Shown here one piece after another: positions 55,841 to 64,000 of a stretch of 64,000 bases of DNA. The translations under genes and the position numbers were made by a program. The notes below the pieces were generated by a model. That model was not told the DNA's origin. It made no database searches and saw only the letters and a program-made list of their open reading frames with translations. The stretch's first letter is position 1; every line of letters starts with the position of its first letter. The stretch comes from Serratia quinivorans. Its GTDB lineage: Bacteria; Pseudomonadota; Gammaproteobacteria; Enterobacterales; Enterobacteriaceae. The stretch lies in NCBI GenBank assembly GCA_900457075.1, contig UGYN01000002.1, forward strand, positions 620,001 to 684,000. The letters run 5' to 3'.

Positions 55841-56473
55841 TTATCCACGCCGCCGCTCAACCTCATCTGCCAGTTGCTGCTGGTCAACATCACCGGCTCT
55901 CAGCGCGGCGATCACCCCCTCGACATCTTCGGCGTTGCGGTTCTGGCTCATCTTCCATTTGCCTTCGCGGTGAGTCACGGCGATCTCGATACCGACTATG
56001 CCCCGGATCTGTGCAGCGATATAATTGGCCGGAGCATCGCCGATATGCCAGGGTTCAGGCTGGCGGCCTTCCTGCAACGCCGTCAACCCGTCCAGCTGTT
56101 GTCGCAACCAGCCCGCGTCCTCCGTTACCCGCGGCACACCGCTCAGTTGCACCACGCTGTAATTCCAGGTCGGCACCACCTTGCCGGTCTGACGCTTGGT
56201 TTCATACCAGCCCGGCGAGACATAGCCCTCACGCCCCTGAAACACTACCAGGCACTCCGGCACGGTCTGTAGCAAGGACCAATGGGGATTGGTGCGGGAC
56301 AGGTGCGCCCGCAACACAATATTGCCCTGCTCATCGGCGTCAATCAAAAACGGCAGCGGATCCGCTACCAGTCCCTGTTCACCGTGGCTGATTAACATGC
56401 CCAGCGGGTGGGCACGTACCAGAGCAATTTGACTTTCCAGGCTGTCATCGCGAAATGAGGCGGGTTGGTACAT
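55841..56473 (-). CDS. PaiB-like FMN-binding protein
   Basis: A 210-residue protein of the PaiB / FMN-binding negative transcriptional regulator family, a split barrel: YQPASFRDDSLE at the start, HPLGMLISHGEQGLVADPLPF near residue 30, AHLSRTNPHWSLL, and VPTWNYSVVQLSG near 125. B. subtilis PaiB represses sporulation and protease genes, but most members are uncharacterised. I use ATG 56473 because family proteins start MYxP; ATG 56485 is the alternative. Confidence 0.85.
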   Translation of the reverse strand: MYQPASFRDDSLESQIALVRAHPLGMLISHGEQGLVADPLPFLIDADEQGNIVLRAHLSRTNPHWSLLQTVPECLVVFQGREGYVSPGWYETKRQTGKVVPTWNYSVVQLSGVPRVTEDAGWLRQQLDGLTALQEGRQPEPWHIGDAPANYIAAQIRGIVGIEIAVTHREGKWKMSQNRNAEDVEGVIAALRAGDVDQQQLADEVERRRG

Positions 56474-56536
56474 GACGTCAGGCATCCTTCAACGTTATCG
56501 GGTGGATGAATAGCAATAACACCCGCCACAGCTTTA

Positions 56537-57958
56537 CTAAAGATCCACTTTGCGCTGTTGTTGGATGATCCACCTCAGCAGCACCAAGGCAACGGCCATC
56601 GCCAGCAGGTTGTAAACCATGGCCCCGGCAAACGCCCGCCCATAACCCTCTGCGCCCGCGCCGCCCGCCAACAAGGGAACAAAAAACGCGCCGCTGGCGG
56701 CAATCCCCAACGCCCCACCCACCTGTTGCACAGTAGAAATCACCCCGGCCGCCATCCCCGCCTGTTGTTCTTTTGCCAGTCCGAGCACCAGGTTAAGCAG
56801 CGGTGTCATACTCAGTGCCTGACCAAAACCCAGAACAACCAGCCCCGGCAACAGCCACAGTGGCTGAACCAGCGCCGCGCCCCACAGCACCTGCGCCACC
56901 AGCAGTGCCATCCCGGTGGCGTAAATCACCACGCCAAGCGCCAGCACGCCGTTGCCCCAGCGCTGTACCAGCGTCGGTGCCAGCAATGAGGCCAGCATAA
57001 AAGCCACGCTGGCGGGTGCAAACAGGCTGCCGGCCTGAAACGGCGTCAGGCCAATGCCCGCCTGCAACAGCAGGGCAAAACACAGAAAAAACGAAGAGGC
57101 GGTCGAGTAAATCGCCAGCACCACTGCCACGCCCGGGGTAAAACTCCCCTGCCGCAGCAATGCCGGATCCAGCACCGCGTCCCCCGCACGCTGCGCCAAC
57201 CGCCGTTCCCAGCGGATAAAGGCCCACAGCACCGCTACGCCCAGCGCCAGCGTAGGCAACACCCACCAGGGCCAGCCACGCGACGGCCCTTCCAGCAGCG
57301 GAACCAGCAGCAACAACAGCCCGGTTGCCGCCAACAGCAGGCCAACGCCATCCAGCCGCTGCGCCTGTGCGAGGCGTGATTCGGGAATACGCCGCGCCGC
57401 CAGCATGGCCAGCGCTCCCACCGGCAGATTGATCAGAAAAATCATTCGCCAACCGCTGCCGAAGATATCGGCTTCGATAATAAAGCCACCGAAAATCTGA
57501 CCAAAAATCGCCGCCAGCCCCAGCGTCATGCCCAGCCAGGCAAAGGCCCGTCGCCGCTGCTGCGAGCTGTACAACACGCGCAGCAACGCATAGATCTGCG
57601 GGAACAACAGCGCCGCCGTCGCCCCCTGAAAAAAGCGCGCTACGATCAACATGCTTAGAGAGGTCGCCAAGCCACACAGCGCAGACGTTAACGTAAAGCC
57701 CAACATGCCGAGACTGAACATGCGACGACGACCAAAGCGATCGCCCAACCGCCCACCGGCAATCAGTAACACGCCGAATGCCAGCTCATAACCGGCAATA
57801 ATCAAACCCAGGCCGGCAAAATCAGCTGCGAATTGTTGCTGGATCACCGGCGCTGCCACGTTCACCACAAACAGGTCGAACACCGTGACAAAACCGCCCA
57901 GCAACAACACCGGCAACCCCGACAGACGACGATCGTCCCCCGCTAATGACTGTTCCAT
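56537..57958 (-). CDS. MFS exporter, DHA2 (14-TM) drug:H+ antiporter type
   Basis: A 473-residue inner-membrane transporter with about 14 hydrophobic segments. Features: motif D1-like FDLFVVNVAAPVIQQQF near residue 30, motif A GGRLGDRFGRRRMFSLG near 70, and motif C GLAAIFGQIFGGFIIE near 145. The family pumps out drugs, dyes or metabolites; substrate unknown. It is divergent from a MmyB-type regulator that likely controls it. Confidence 0.87.
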   Translation of the reverse strand: MEQSLAGDDRRLSGLPVLLLGGFVTVFDLFVVNVAAPVIQQQFAADFAGLGLIIAGYELAFGVLLIAGGRLGDRFGRRRMFSLGMLGFTLTSALCGLATSLSMLIVARFFQGATAALLFPQIYALLRVLYSSQQRRRAFAWLGMTLGLAAIFGQIFGGFIIEADIFGSGWRMIFLINLPVGALAMLAARRIPESRLAQAQRLDGVGLLLAATGLLLLLVPLLEGPSRGWPWWVLPTLALGVAVLWAFIRWERRLAQRAGDAVLDPALLRQGSFTPGVAVVLAIYSTASSFFLCFALLLQAGIGLTPFQAGSLFAPASVAFMLASLLAPTLVQRWGNGVLALGVVIYATGMALLVAQVLWGAALVQPLWLLPGLVVLGFGQALSMTPLLNLVLGLAKEQQAGMAAGVISTVQQVGGALGIAASGAFFVPLLAGGAGAEGYGRAFAGAMVYNLLAMAVALVLLRWIIQQQRKVDL

Positions 57959-58058
57959 AATGACCTCCAGAGATTGGGATGGCGGCAGTATGGAACATGT
58001 CTTAAACTGTTACTATATAGCCAGTTATACTATTACTAACAGCAACAGGACAGCCACT

Positions 58059-58895
58059 ATGCCGCCGCGTACCCTCAACCGCACCCGCCAGGATCTGGCG
58101 GATTTTCTGCGTCAAAAGCGTGAGAAATTATCGCCGCAGGCGGTAGGTCTGCCGAGTGGTACCCGGCGCAGAACTCCGGGGCTGCGCCGGGAAGAAGTAG
58201 CCGCTCTGGCAGGCGTCGGTCTCACCTGGTATACCTGGCTGGAACAGGGGCGGGAAATCAACGCCTCGGTGGATTTTCTGGAGAATCTGGCACGAGTGCT
58301 GAAGCTGGACGCGACCGGGCGCTACCATCTGTTTTTGCTGGCGCATCAGCGCCCGCCGGTACCGGTCGGTCATCAGTGGTGTCAGGTTTCGCCGCTGGTG
58401 CGCCGCCTGCTGGACGACCTGCAACTGCGGCCGGCTTACGTCATGAACCTGAGCTGGGACATCATCGCCTGGAACCCGGCGGCGGATTTGCTGTTCGCCA
58501 TCGGCGATCGCCCGGCGGAGCAGCGCAACATGCTGTGGATGCTGTTCGCCGATCCGCAACTCAACCAGCGCCTGGTGGAATGGCAGGCACAGGCGCCTCA
58601 AGTTCTGGCCAGCTTTCGCCGCGACTACGCCCGCGCGCCGGAAGACGCCACCATGCAGCAACGGGTGCAGGCACTGGAGCAGGTTTCGCCGCAGTTCCGC
58701 CAACTGTGGCAGCAGCATGATATTCACGGTCGTTGCCAGGGGCAGCGTACTTTCAAGGTGCCGGAGGTCGGCCAGGTGACTTTTGAACATGCTTCGTTCA
58801 TTGTCGATGAGGAAAATCATTTACGACTGGTGATGTACAGCGCGCTGGCGCAATGCCCGGCCAGCGCGGCATTTGAGGCGTTGTTGCTGGAATAA
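58059..58895 (+). CDS. XRE-type regulator with MmyB-like ligand domain
   Basis: A 278-residue regulator: an N-terminal XRE helix-turn-helix (LADFLRQKREKLSPQ, LRREEVAALAGVGLTWYTWLEQGR, residues 10-80) and a C-terminal MmyB-like PAS-type domain (LRPAYVMNLSWDIIAWNPAA near 130; HASFIVDEENHLRLVMYSA near 250). ATG 58059 follows CAGGA. The 100-base divergent region before it contains CTGTTA and TAACAG in inverse orientation, a possible operator. Likely controls the MFS exporter. Confidence 0.86.
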   Translation: MPPRTLNRTRQDLADFLRQKREKLSPQAVGLPSGTRRRTPGLRREEVAALAGVGLTWYTWLEQGREINASVDFLENLARVLKLDATGRYHLFLLAHQRPPVPVGHQWCQVSPLVRRLLDDLQLRPAYVMNLSWDIIAWNPAADLLFAIGDRPAEQRNMLWMLFADPQLNQRLVEWQAQAPQVLASFRRDYARAPEDATMQQRVQALEQVSPQFRQLWQQHDIHGRCQGQRTFKVPEVGQVTFEHASFIVDEENHLRLVMYSALAQCPASAAFEALLLE

Positions 58896-58942
58896 GGCTA
58901 TTTACGACTGTCAAAAATCAGCTTGCAGGCCAGCCCGGCAAA

Positions 58943-59857
58943 TCACTGTTCAGGTGCCTGCTTGCCGCCTGGCGCAGCCGTTAGCCGCACGCGGCGCTCA
59001 CCCAGCAGGTTCATGCCTGCGGCTGCCAGCAGGATAATGGCCGCACCGGCAAACTGCAGCGCCACCAAGCGATGGCCAAACGCCAGCCGGTCTACCAGCA
59101 TGGCGGCAATCGGATAAATAAACGACAGCGAGCCGATCAGGTTGGTCGGCAGCTTTTGGATCGCGCCGTACAGCAACACGTACATGAACCCGGTGTGCAA
59201 TACCCCGAGCGTCAGCAGTATGCCCCATTGCCCGGCATTGGCCGATGCATGGAAATCCACCAGCGGCAGCAGCATCACTACGCCGACCGTCACCTGGATC
59301 AGCGCAATCAGATGTGGCGGCGTTCCCTTTAGCCGTTTGGCGGCCAGCGCCATCAGGGCATAGAAAAACGCCGCCCCCAGCGCCAACAGAATACCCATCA
59401 GGTAGTTGTTCTGTCCGCCCGCCTGCTTCGGCTGCGCCAACACCACCAGCATCATGCCGATAAACGCCAGCACCAGCCATAACAGTTTACGGGCAGTCAG
59501 TTTCTCACCGAGGAACAGCGCGCCCAGCGCCACCAGCATAAACGGCTGGGTGTTGTACACCGCGGTAGCGATGGAGATCGACGCATAGGAATAAGCGGCA
59601 AACAGCAGCAGCCAGTTGACCACCAGCGCAATGCCACCGGCAACCGCCACCAATAGCGTGGTGCGGGTCAAACTGTCACGCCGCAGTTGGCCCAGCGCCG
59701 CGCAAATACCCAGCAATACCAGCGCCCCCACCGCACAGCGCCAGAACACCACATTCACTACCGATTGGCCCGACATCAGCACAAACCAACCAATGGTGCC
59801 GGAAATCAGCATCGCGGCAACCATCTCCAGCGAGCCGCGTTTTATCTCTGCGTTCAT
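58943..59857 (-). CDS. EamA-family (DMT) transporter
   Basis: A 304-residue inner-membrane protein with ten predicted membrane segments in two EamA repeats; LFLGEKLTARKLLWLVLAFIG is typical. It probably exports amino acids or metabolites. ATG 59857 follows GAGGAA. It is divergent from an Lrp-type regulator, a pairing common for amino-acid exporters, so an amino-acid substrate is a reasonable inference. Confidence 0.87.
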   Translation of the reverse strand: MNAEIKRGSLEMVAAMLISGTIGWFVLMSGQSVVNVVFWRCAVGALVLLGICAALGQLRRDSLTRTTLLVAVAGGIALVVNWLLLFAAYSYASISIATAVYNTQPFMLVALGALFLGEKLTARKLLWLVLAFIGMMLVVLAQPKQAGGQNNYLMGILLALGAAFFYALMALAAKRLKGTPPHLIALIQVTVGVVMLLPLVDFHASANAGQWGILLTLGVLHTGFMYVLLYGAIQKLPTNLIGSLSFIYPIAAMLVDRLAFGHRLVALQFAGAAIILLAAAGMNLLGERRVRLTAAPGGKQAPEQ

Positions 59858-59924
59858 CGTTGTTTCCTCAGGATAACTCAATACGCTTAGCTTGCGACTT
59901 TCTCGTGCCGGTTTCTATGGCATA

Positions 59925-59954
59925 AAAAAGGCAAACATGCTTAACTGCCTTTTT
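59925..59954. promoter_or_regulatory. Inverted repeat between EamA exporter and Lrp-type regulator
   Basis: AAAAAGGCA (59925-59933) and TGCCTTTTT (59946-59954) are perfect 9-base arms with 12 bases between. GGCAT copies flank it on both sides. It lies between divergent genes, so an operator for the Lrp-type protein is more likely than a terminator. Confidence 0.5.
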
Positions 59955-59993
59955 ATTTAAGGCATAAATCCAAATTAACCTAATGAGGAACTT

Positions 59994-60428
59994 ATGGATG
60001 ATATCGATCGCCAAATACTGACCCTGCTGGCGGAGGACGCACGGGTGTCACTGAAAACGCTCAGCGCCAGAGCCGGGCTGTCTTCACCCAGTACTTCAGA
60101 GCGCCTGCGGCGGCTGGAAGAAAATGGTGTGATCCAGGGTTATACCCTGAACGTCAACTTACAGGCATTGGGCTACGCTTTTCAGTCGCTGGTGCGCATC
60201 AAACCGCTGCCGGGCATGCTCAAGAAGGTCGAACAGTTGATCCAGGATATCCCGGAGGTGATTGAATGTGACAAGGTGACCGGCGAGGACTGTTTTATCG
60301 TGCGGTTGGTGGCGCACTCGATGGAGCAACTCGACCAGATCCTCGATCGACTGGCCGAGCGCGCGCAGAGCAACACTTCCATCGTCAAAACCACGCCGGT
60401 GAAGCGCCGCCTGCCCCCGCTGCTTTGA
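59994..60428 (+). CDS. Lrp/AsnC-family regulator
   Basis: A 144-residue regulator with an N-terminal helix-turn-helix (DIDRQILTLLAEDARVS, LSARAGLSSPSTSERLRRLE, residues 3-45) and a C-terminal RAM ligand domain (VIECDKVTGEDCFIVRLV near 92). ATG 59994 follows GAGGAA. It is divergent from the EamA exporter, which it probably controls in response to an amino acid. Its stop is directly next to the convergent dinG stop. Confidence 0.9.
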   Translation: MDDIDRQILTLLAEDARVSLKTLSARAGLSSPSTSERLRRLEENGVIQGYTLNVNLQALGYAFQSLVRIKPLPGMLKKVEQLIQDIPEVIECDKVTGEDCFIVRLVAHSMEQLDQILDRLAERAQSNTSIVKTTPVKRRLPPLL

Positions 60429-62629
60429 TTAACGCGTACGTCGGCGGGCGAACGGACTCTTGCGCTTTTTGTCTTTTTTCTCCGCCGCAGCGGCAGATTT
60501 AATGGCGGCCAGGTGTGCCTTGTCGGCCTCCGGCACTTCCCGCTGTTCGATAGGAAATACCGGCAGTGACGCCAGCAAACGCGAACCGTAGCTTTTGGTC
60601 AGCAGGCGGCGATCGTAAATCACGATCTCGCCGTGGCATTCATTACTGCGGATCAGTCGCCCCACCTGTTGGATCAGGTTGAACGAGGCGCTTGGCAGGC
60701 TCTGCACTTCAAACGGATAACGCTTCAGCGATTTTAGCCATTCACCCCTCGGTCAGGATCACCGGGCTATCAATGGGCGGGAAGGCAATCTTGTGGATAT
60801 GCACCTGGGTCAGCAGTTCACCTTTTAGATCCAGCCCTTCGGCAAACGACTGCAGGCCGATTAACACGCTGGCCGTGCCCTTTTCGACCCGTTTACGGTG
60901 TTCTTCCACCAGCCGGTAGCGCGGCTGATCGCCCTGTACCAGCAGCATCAGGCGCAGATCGGTCACATAGCTGAGGAAGGTCTGCATCGCCCGGTGGCTG
61001 CTGAACAGGATCAGCATCCCTTTGTGCTTGCCAGTGGCCTGCTCGGCGCGGAAAAAGCGCGCCATCTCTTCCAGATGTTCGGCTTCATTGGCCATCGACG
61101 GCTCAAAGCGCATATTCGGAATAACAATCTTGCCCTGTTCCACATGATTAAACGGTGAAGACAGGGATTCAAAGCGATCGCCGGCCTTTTCACTCAGGCC
61201 GCTCATTTCCTGCAGCCGCGCAAAGCTGTTCAGCGAGCGCAACGTCGCCGAGGTGATCACCACGTGCGGCACCTTGCGCCACAGCAGCTTTTCCAGCTGA
61301 TCGCTAACGCGAATGCCCACCACAATGCAGGTACAGGTGGGTCACGTTATCACGCAGATCGCGCGTGACCCATTTGGAGATCGGTGCGTTGGAAGATTTA
61401 TCCAGCGCGGCCAGCCGCCACAGTTTACTCATCGCCTCCAGATAGCCCAGGGTGCGGCTCATCTGAATGATCGAGCGGTGCAGCCGCACAATGTCGTGCT
61501 TGCCGGTCTGTTCGCTGAGATCGTTGACGATAAACTCCGCCAGCCCGCGCAAGGCGTCGGTAAGCTTGAATAATCGTGCGCAGGTTTCTACCATATCCGT
61601 CGGCAGTTCCCCCATTTCAAATCGATGTTCGGCGATGACCGTATCGGTCGGCAGATAGGCGCTGACCTGATGCTCGAAGATTTGGATCAGTTCGCGCAGT
61701 TCTTCACAGTGGTTCTTCAAACGTTCGTTGTTTGCCAACCCCGGCGGGCTTTTCGGCCGGTATTGCGTCATGCACAGCTCAACCTGGCGCACGATCATGT
61801 CCAACTGCAGATTGGTCGACAAGGCGGTGATTTCGCCTTCAATCTCCAGCGCGTCACGCGCTACCTCCGGCAAATGATGCCCTTCGTCCAGCACCAGCAG
61901 CAGCTCTTTCGGGTTCGGCAGTACCGACTCGGTTTCCAGCGCCGCCATCACCAACGCATGGTTAGCCACCACCACGTCGGCGGTTTCAATCTCTTTACGC
62001 GCGATATAAAACGGGCATTCACGAATGTAATGGCAGTTACGGCCCAGGCAGTTGGCTTTATCGGTGCTGAGCTTGATCCACAGCGGATCGTCAATCGACA
62101 GTTGATAATGGTCGCGCAGCCCGTCCCACTCATGGCGGCTAAGCGCCTTGCTCAGCTTCTGGCACAGCGCCTGCTCTTCGCCGCTCGAAGGCGCAAGTTC
62201 GTCACCCAGAAACAGCATCAGGTCGCCCTGCTCGCTCACGTCAGTGCAGAGCGCCGCCAGGTTACGCGGGCAAACATAGCGCCCGCGGCCAAAGGCACCG
62301 GTAAATTTCAGATCGGGTATGATCTTCTTCAGCAGCGGCAAATCCTTGCTGTAGATCTGATCCTGCAGTGCCACGTTGGCGGTGCTGACCACCAGAGGTT
62401 TACTCTCTGCGCGGCCGACGGCGATCCCCGGGATCAGGTATGACAAGGTTTTACCTACGCCGGTCGGAGCCTCAATCGCCAGATGGCGCGGGTAATCACC
62501 GGCCAGCGTTTTTGCCACTTCGGCGATCATCTGCCGTTGCGGTGCACGGGAAATAAAATCCGGTATTTGCTGCTGCAGGGCTTTGTACCACTGGCCAATC
62601 TGATCTTTAACTGCGGGGGAGAGCGCCAT
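60429..62629 (-). pseudogene. dinG: ATP-dependent helicase DinG, two frameshifts (or sequencing errors)
   Basis: DinG is an Fe-S superfamily 2 helicase that resolves R-loops and D-loops. All parts are present: Walker A EAPTGVGKTLSYLIP, cluster cysteines (YVCPRN; KANCLGRNCHYIRECPF), DEGHH box, then the C-terminal core SATLRSLNSFARLQ, GLQSFAEGLDLKG and QQVGRLIRS. They lie in three frames. Break 1: the minus strand reads TGTGGTGGGC where TGTGTGGGC gives HCVGIRVSDQ (extra base at 61320-61321). Break 2: GAGGGGTGAATGG where GAGGGTGAATGG gives TEGEWLKSL (run 60745-60748). With both corrected, about 732 residues result (E. coli 716). The start at 62629 lies 14 bases after the tautomerase stop. Confidence 0.9.
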
Positions 62630-62643
62630 TCAACTCTATATCT

Positions 62644-63078
62644 CTACGAAATGATGGCGCTATTGTCCCACAGACCGTCGGCCACGTCAGCCTGGCCTTC
62701 AATCATTGAGGCGCGTCCCGCACTGAACGACCACTCATCCAATTGAGTGGTGGTGATCACCACCATCACATCCTGCGGACGCAACTGGAGATTCTCCGCC
62801 AGCAACGCCGCCAGCCGTTGATAAAAACGCTGCTTGGTGGCGGTATCACGCGGACGGCCTATGGTGATGTAGAACAGCACATAGTCCGCTGAACGCGGGC
62901 CGCCAAGATAGTCGCGATCGTAAATCAATTCGCCGGGGCGGTATTGATCGATGGCCTGAAACTTATCGGCTGCCGGAACATTGAAGGTTTCGACCAGCGC
63001 CTGGTGCAGACTGTCAGACAGGGTTTTCAGGTATTGCGCTGATTTACCCTGGTGCAAAGCGATGCGGCTGAATGGCAT
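62644..63078 (-). CDS. Tautomerase-superfamily protein
   Basis: A 144-residue protein that starts MPFSRIALHQG, so Pro2 becomes the N-terminal catalytic proline after Met removal, as in 4-oxalocrotonate tautomerase and MIF relatives. GRPRDTATKQRFYQRLAALL and PQDVMVVITTTQLDEWSF match the larger tautomerase-like group. Substrate unknown. It lies 4 bp after the carboxymuconolactone-decarboxylase-like gene, so the two are one operon, possibly continuing into dinG. Confidence 0.87.
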   Translation of the reverse strand: MPFSRIALHQGKSAQYLKTLSDSLHQALVETFNVPAADKFQAIDQYRPGELIYDRDYLGGPRSADYVLFYITIGRPRDTATKQRFYQRLAALLAENLQLRPQDVMVVITTTQLDEWSFSAGRASMIEGQADVADGLWDNSAIIS

Positions 63079-63082
63079 GAGA

Positions 63083-63400
63083 CTACTCCTGTTTCAGTTC
63101 GCGCAGGCGCGCCACGGCAGAGGCCGCCGCAGGCCAGCCGGCATAGAACGCCAAATGGGTGATCAACTCGGCAAGCTGTTCAACGTTCACGCCATTGCGT
63201 TGGGCCAATTGCAGATGAAACGGCAATTGCTCCACACGATTAAGCGCCACCAACGCCGCCACGGTGATCAGACTGCGCTCACGCGGAGTCAGTATTGGCC
63301 GCTGCCACACGTCGTCGAATAATACGCTGTCGCTCAGTTGCGCCAGCTTGGGGGCGATGTCGCCGAACGCCTGCTGCCCGGCCTGTTGGGAAGGTTGCAT
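63083..63400 (-). CDS. Carboxymuconolactone decarboxylase-family protein
   Basis: A 105-residue all-helical protein: FDDVWQRPILTPRERSLITV near residue 30 and AELITHLAFYAGWPAAASA near 85, as in 4-carboxymuconolactone decarboxylase relatives. It lacks the CxxC pair of the AhpD branch, so peroxidase activity is unlikely. ATG 63400 or 63403 follows CAGGAG. First gene of an operon with the tautomerase; together they suggest ring-cleavage-type or small oxo-acid chemistry, but the substrate is unknown. Confidence 0.85.
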   Translation of the reverse strand: MQPSQQAGQQAFGDIAPKLAQLSDSVLFDDVWQRPILTPRERSLITVAALVALNRVEQLPFHLQLAQRNGVNVEQLAELITHLAFYAGWPAAASAVARLRELKQE

Positions 63401-63795
63401 CATTTTCTCCTGTCGATTTAGCAATAGCCTGAAACTACCCGCAATCACGGCAGGTAAAAATCGGGATTTTTGATATTGAAGGTCCACAAAAAACAGGATG
63501 GTTAAAACAGAGTAACGGCGCGCAAGGTAGCCCAATGTATAAATCTCACACATGATTCCTCCAGAAACCTGGAGCGACATTGTTAGCAATAAACCGACCA
63601 CCAACAGTTGTCCGAAGAAGAAATTCATTCTTCCCGCAACTTTTTTAATCGTTCGACATGGAAATGAATATTTTGTCATAAATAGATCACATAACTACGG
63701 TAAAAAACCTGCGCTGCAAACAAAACGGGCGGCACAGTGAAACAGCAGTACAACTGATGATAAGCGTCTTTCAATCGAATAAAGCAGGGTAAATC
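63401..63795. promoter_or_regulatory. Divergent region before the porin gene
   Basis: A 395-base AT-rich gap between divergent genes. It must contain the porin promoter, presumably with OmpR sites, but I cannot place them with confidence. The minus-strand frame through it, in phase with the decarboxylase-like gene, lacks family features and is not called. Confidence 0.5.
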
Positions 63796-64000
63796 ATGAA
63801 ACGTAATCTTCTGGCCGTTATTATTCCGGCACTTTTAATTGCGCAGACAGCACAGGCAGCAGAAATCTATAATAAAGACGGCAACAAACTTGATTTTTAC
63901 GGCCGCGTAAAAGCACTGCACTATTTCTCTGACGATGCCGGTAATGATGGCGATAAAACCTATGTGCGTATCGGTTTTAAAGGCGCTACTCAAATTAACG
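63796..64000 (+). CDS. General porin (OmpC/OmpF/PhoE family), N-terminal part, cut by window edge
   Basis: The visible 68 residues start with a signal peptide (residues 1-21, ending AQA), followed by the classic porin start [20 protein letters not shown] and the strand [14 protein letters not shown]. This is a trimeric outer-membrane porin. Which paralogue it is cannot be decided from the N-terminus. ATG 63796 follows CAGGG. The gene continues beyond the window. Confidence 0.9.
   Translation, partial: MKRNLLAVIIPALLIAQTAQAAEIYNKDGNKLDFYGRVKALHYFSDDAGNDGDKTYVRIGFKGATQIN

Noticed and set aside
62630..62700. LexA box upstream of dinG
   Set aside because: A CTGT occurs, but no ACAG at the required distance; the region is coding for the tautomerase.
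63404..63679. N-terminal extension of the carboxymuconolactone decarboxylase-like protein
   Set aside because: It covers the porin promoter region; CAGGAG directly before ATG 63403/63400 marks the true start.

Overview
The window looks like the chromosome of an enteric gammaproteobacterium, most probably a Serratia of the liquefaciens/proteamaculans/plymuthica type. The evidence is GC-rich enterobacterial coding sequence, a backbone matching the E. coli dinG-ybiB-rlmF-ybiO-glnQPH-dps-rhtA-ompX neighbourhood, an ecpABCDE (Mat) fimbrial operon, a bet choline-to-betaine cluster, and an S-layer-like protein resembling Serratia SlaA. The genus call is an inference; no rRNA or tRNA gene is present. 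I saw no insertion sequence, prophage or CRISPR array.

Layout. 1-2021: the end of a LuxR-type regulator and an FMN/iron-sulfur glutamate-synthase-like protein. 2116-8396: choline uptake and oxidation (betA, frameshifted betB, betI, divergent betT). 8473-12578: a cytochrome b / Tat molybdoenzyme pair followed by a methionine-rich MxKDx-repeat protein, next to a divergent two-component system. 12575-20847: ecpEDCBA (transcribed leftward) with a LuxR-type and a ToxR-like membrane regulator upstream. 21392-25631: a second two-component system (CusRS/HprRS type), a DUF5666-like exported protein and a second cytochrome b / molybdoenzyme pair. 25756-26425: two unrecognised small genes. 26457-32565: the ygbI-ygbN-type L-threonate catabolism cluster. 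32617-35109: acetyltransferase, LysR regulator and divergent nitrilase-family hydrolase. 35214-43883: ompX, rhtA, a YhcH-family gene, dps, ybiI, glnHPQ, ybiO. 43890-50926: accessory block (tetR-acetyltransferase-hydrolase operon, soluble chemoreceptor, SlaA-like protein) lying where E. coli has ybiO directly next to rlmF. 51147-63400: rlmF, flavin reductase, M3 peptidase, frameshifted ybiB, PaiB-like protein, MFS exporter with regulator, EamA exporter with Lrp-type regulator, frameshifted dinG, tautomerase, carboxymuconolactone-decarboxylase-like protein. 63796-64000: start of a general porin.

How the genes work together. BetT imports choline and BetA/BetB oxidise it to glycine betaine under BetI. 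The five Ecp proteins build one chaperone-usher pilus. LtnD, OtnI, OtnK and OtnC would turn L-threonate into dihydroxyacetone phosphate after uptake by the GntP-family permease. GlnHPQ is a glutamine ABC importer. The two cytochrome b / molybdoenzyme modules, each beside its own two-component system, resemble MsrPQ/HprRS-type periplasmic repair systems. The module carrying the secreted Met-rich repeat protein is the best candidate here for an under-described system: a regenerable methionine sink against reactive chlorine or oxygen species.

Quality note. Three conserved genes (betB, ybiB, dinG) carry four single-base insertions in all, each an extra G:C in a G/C run. This pattern suggests sequencing error at least as much as true gene decay.
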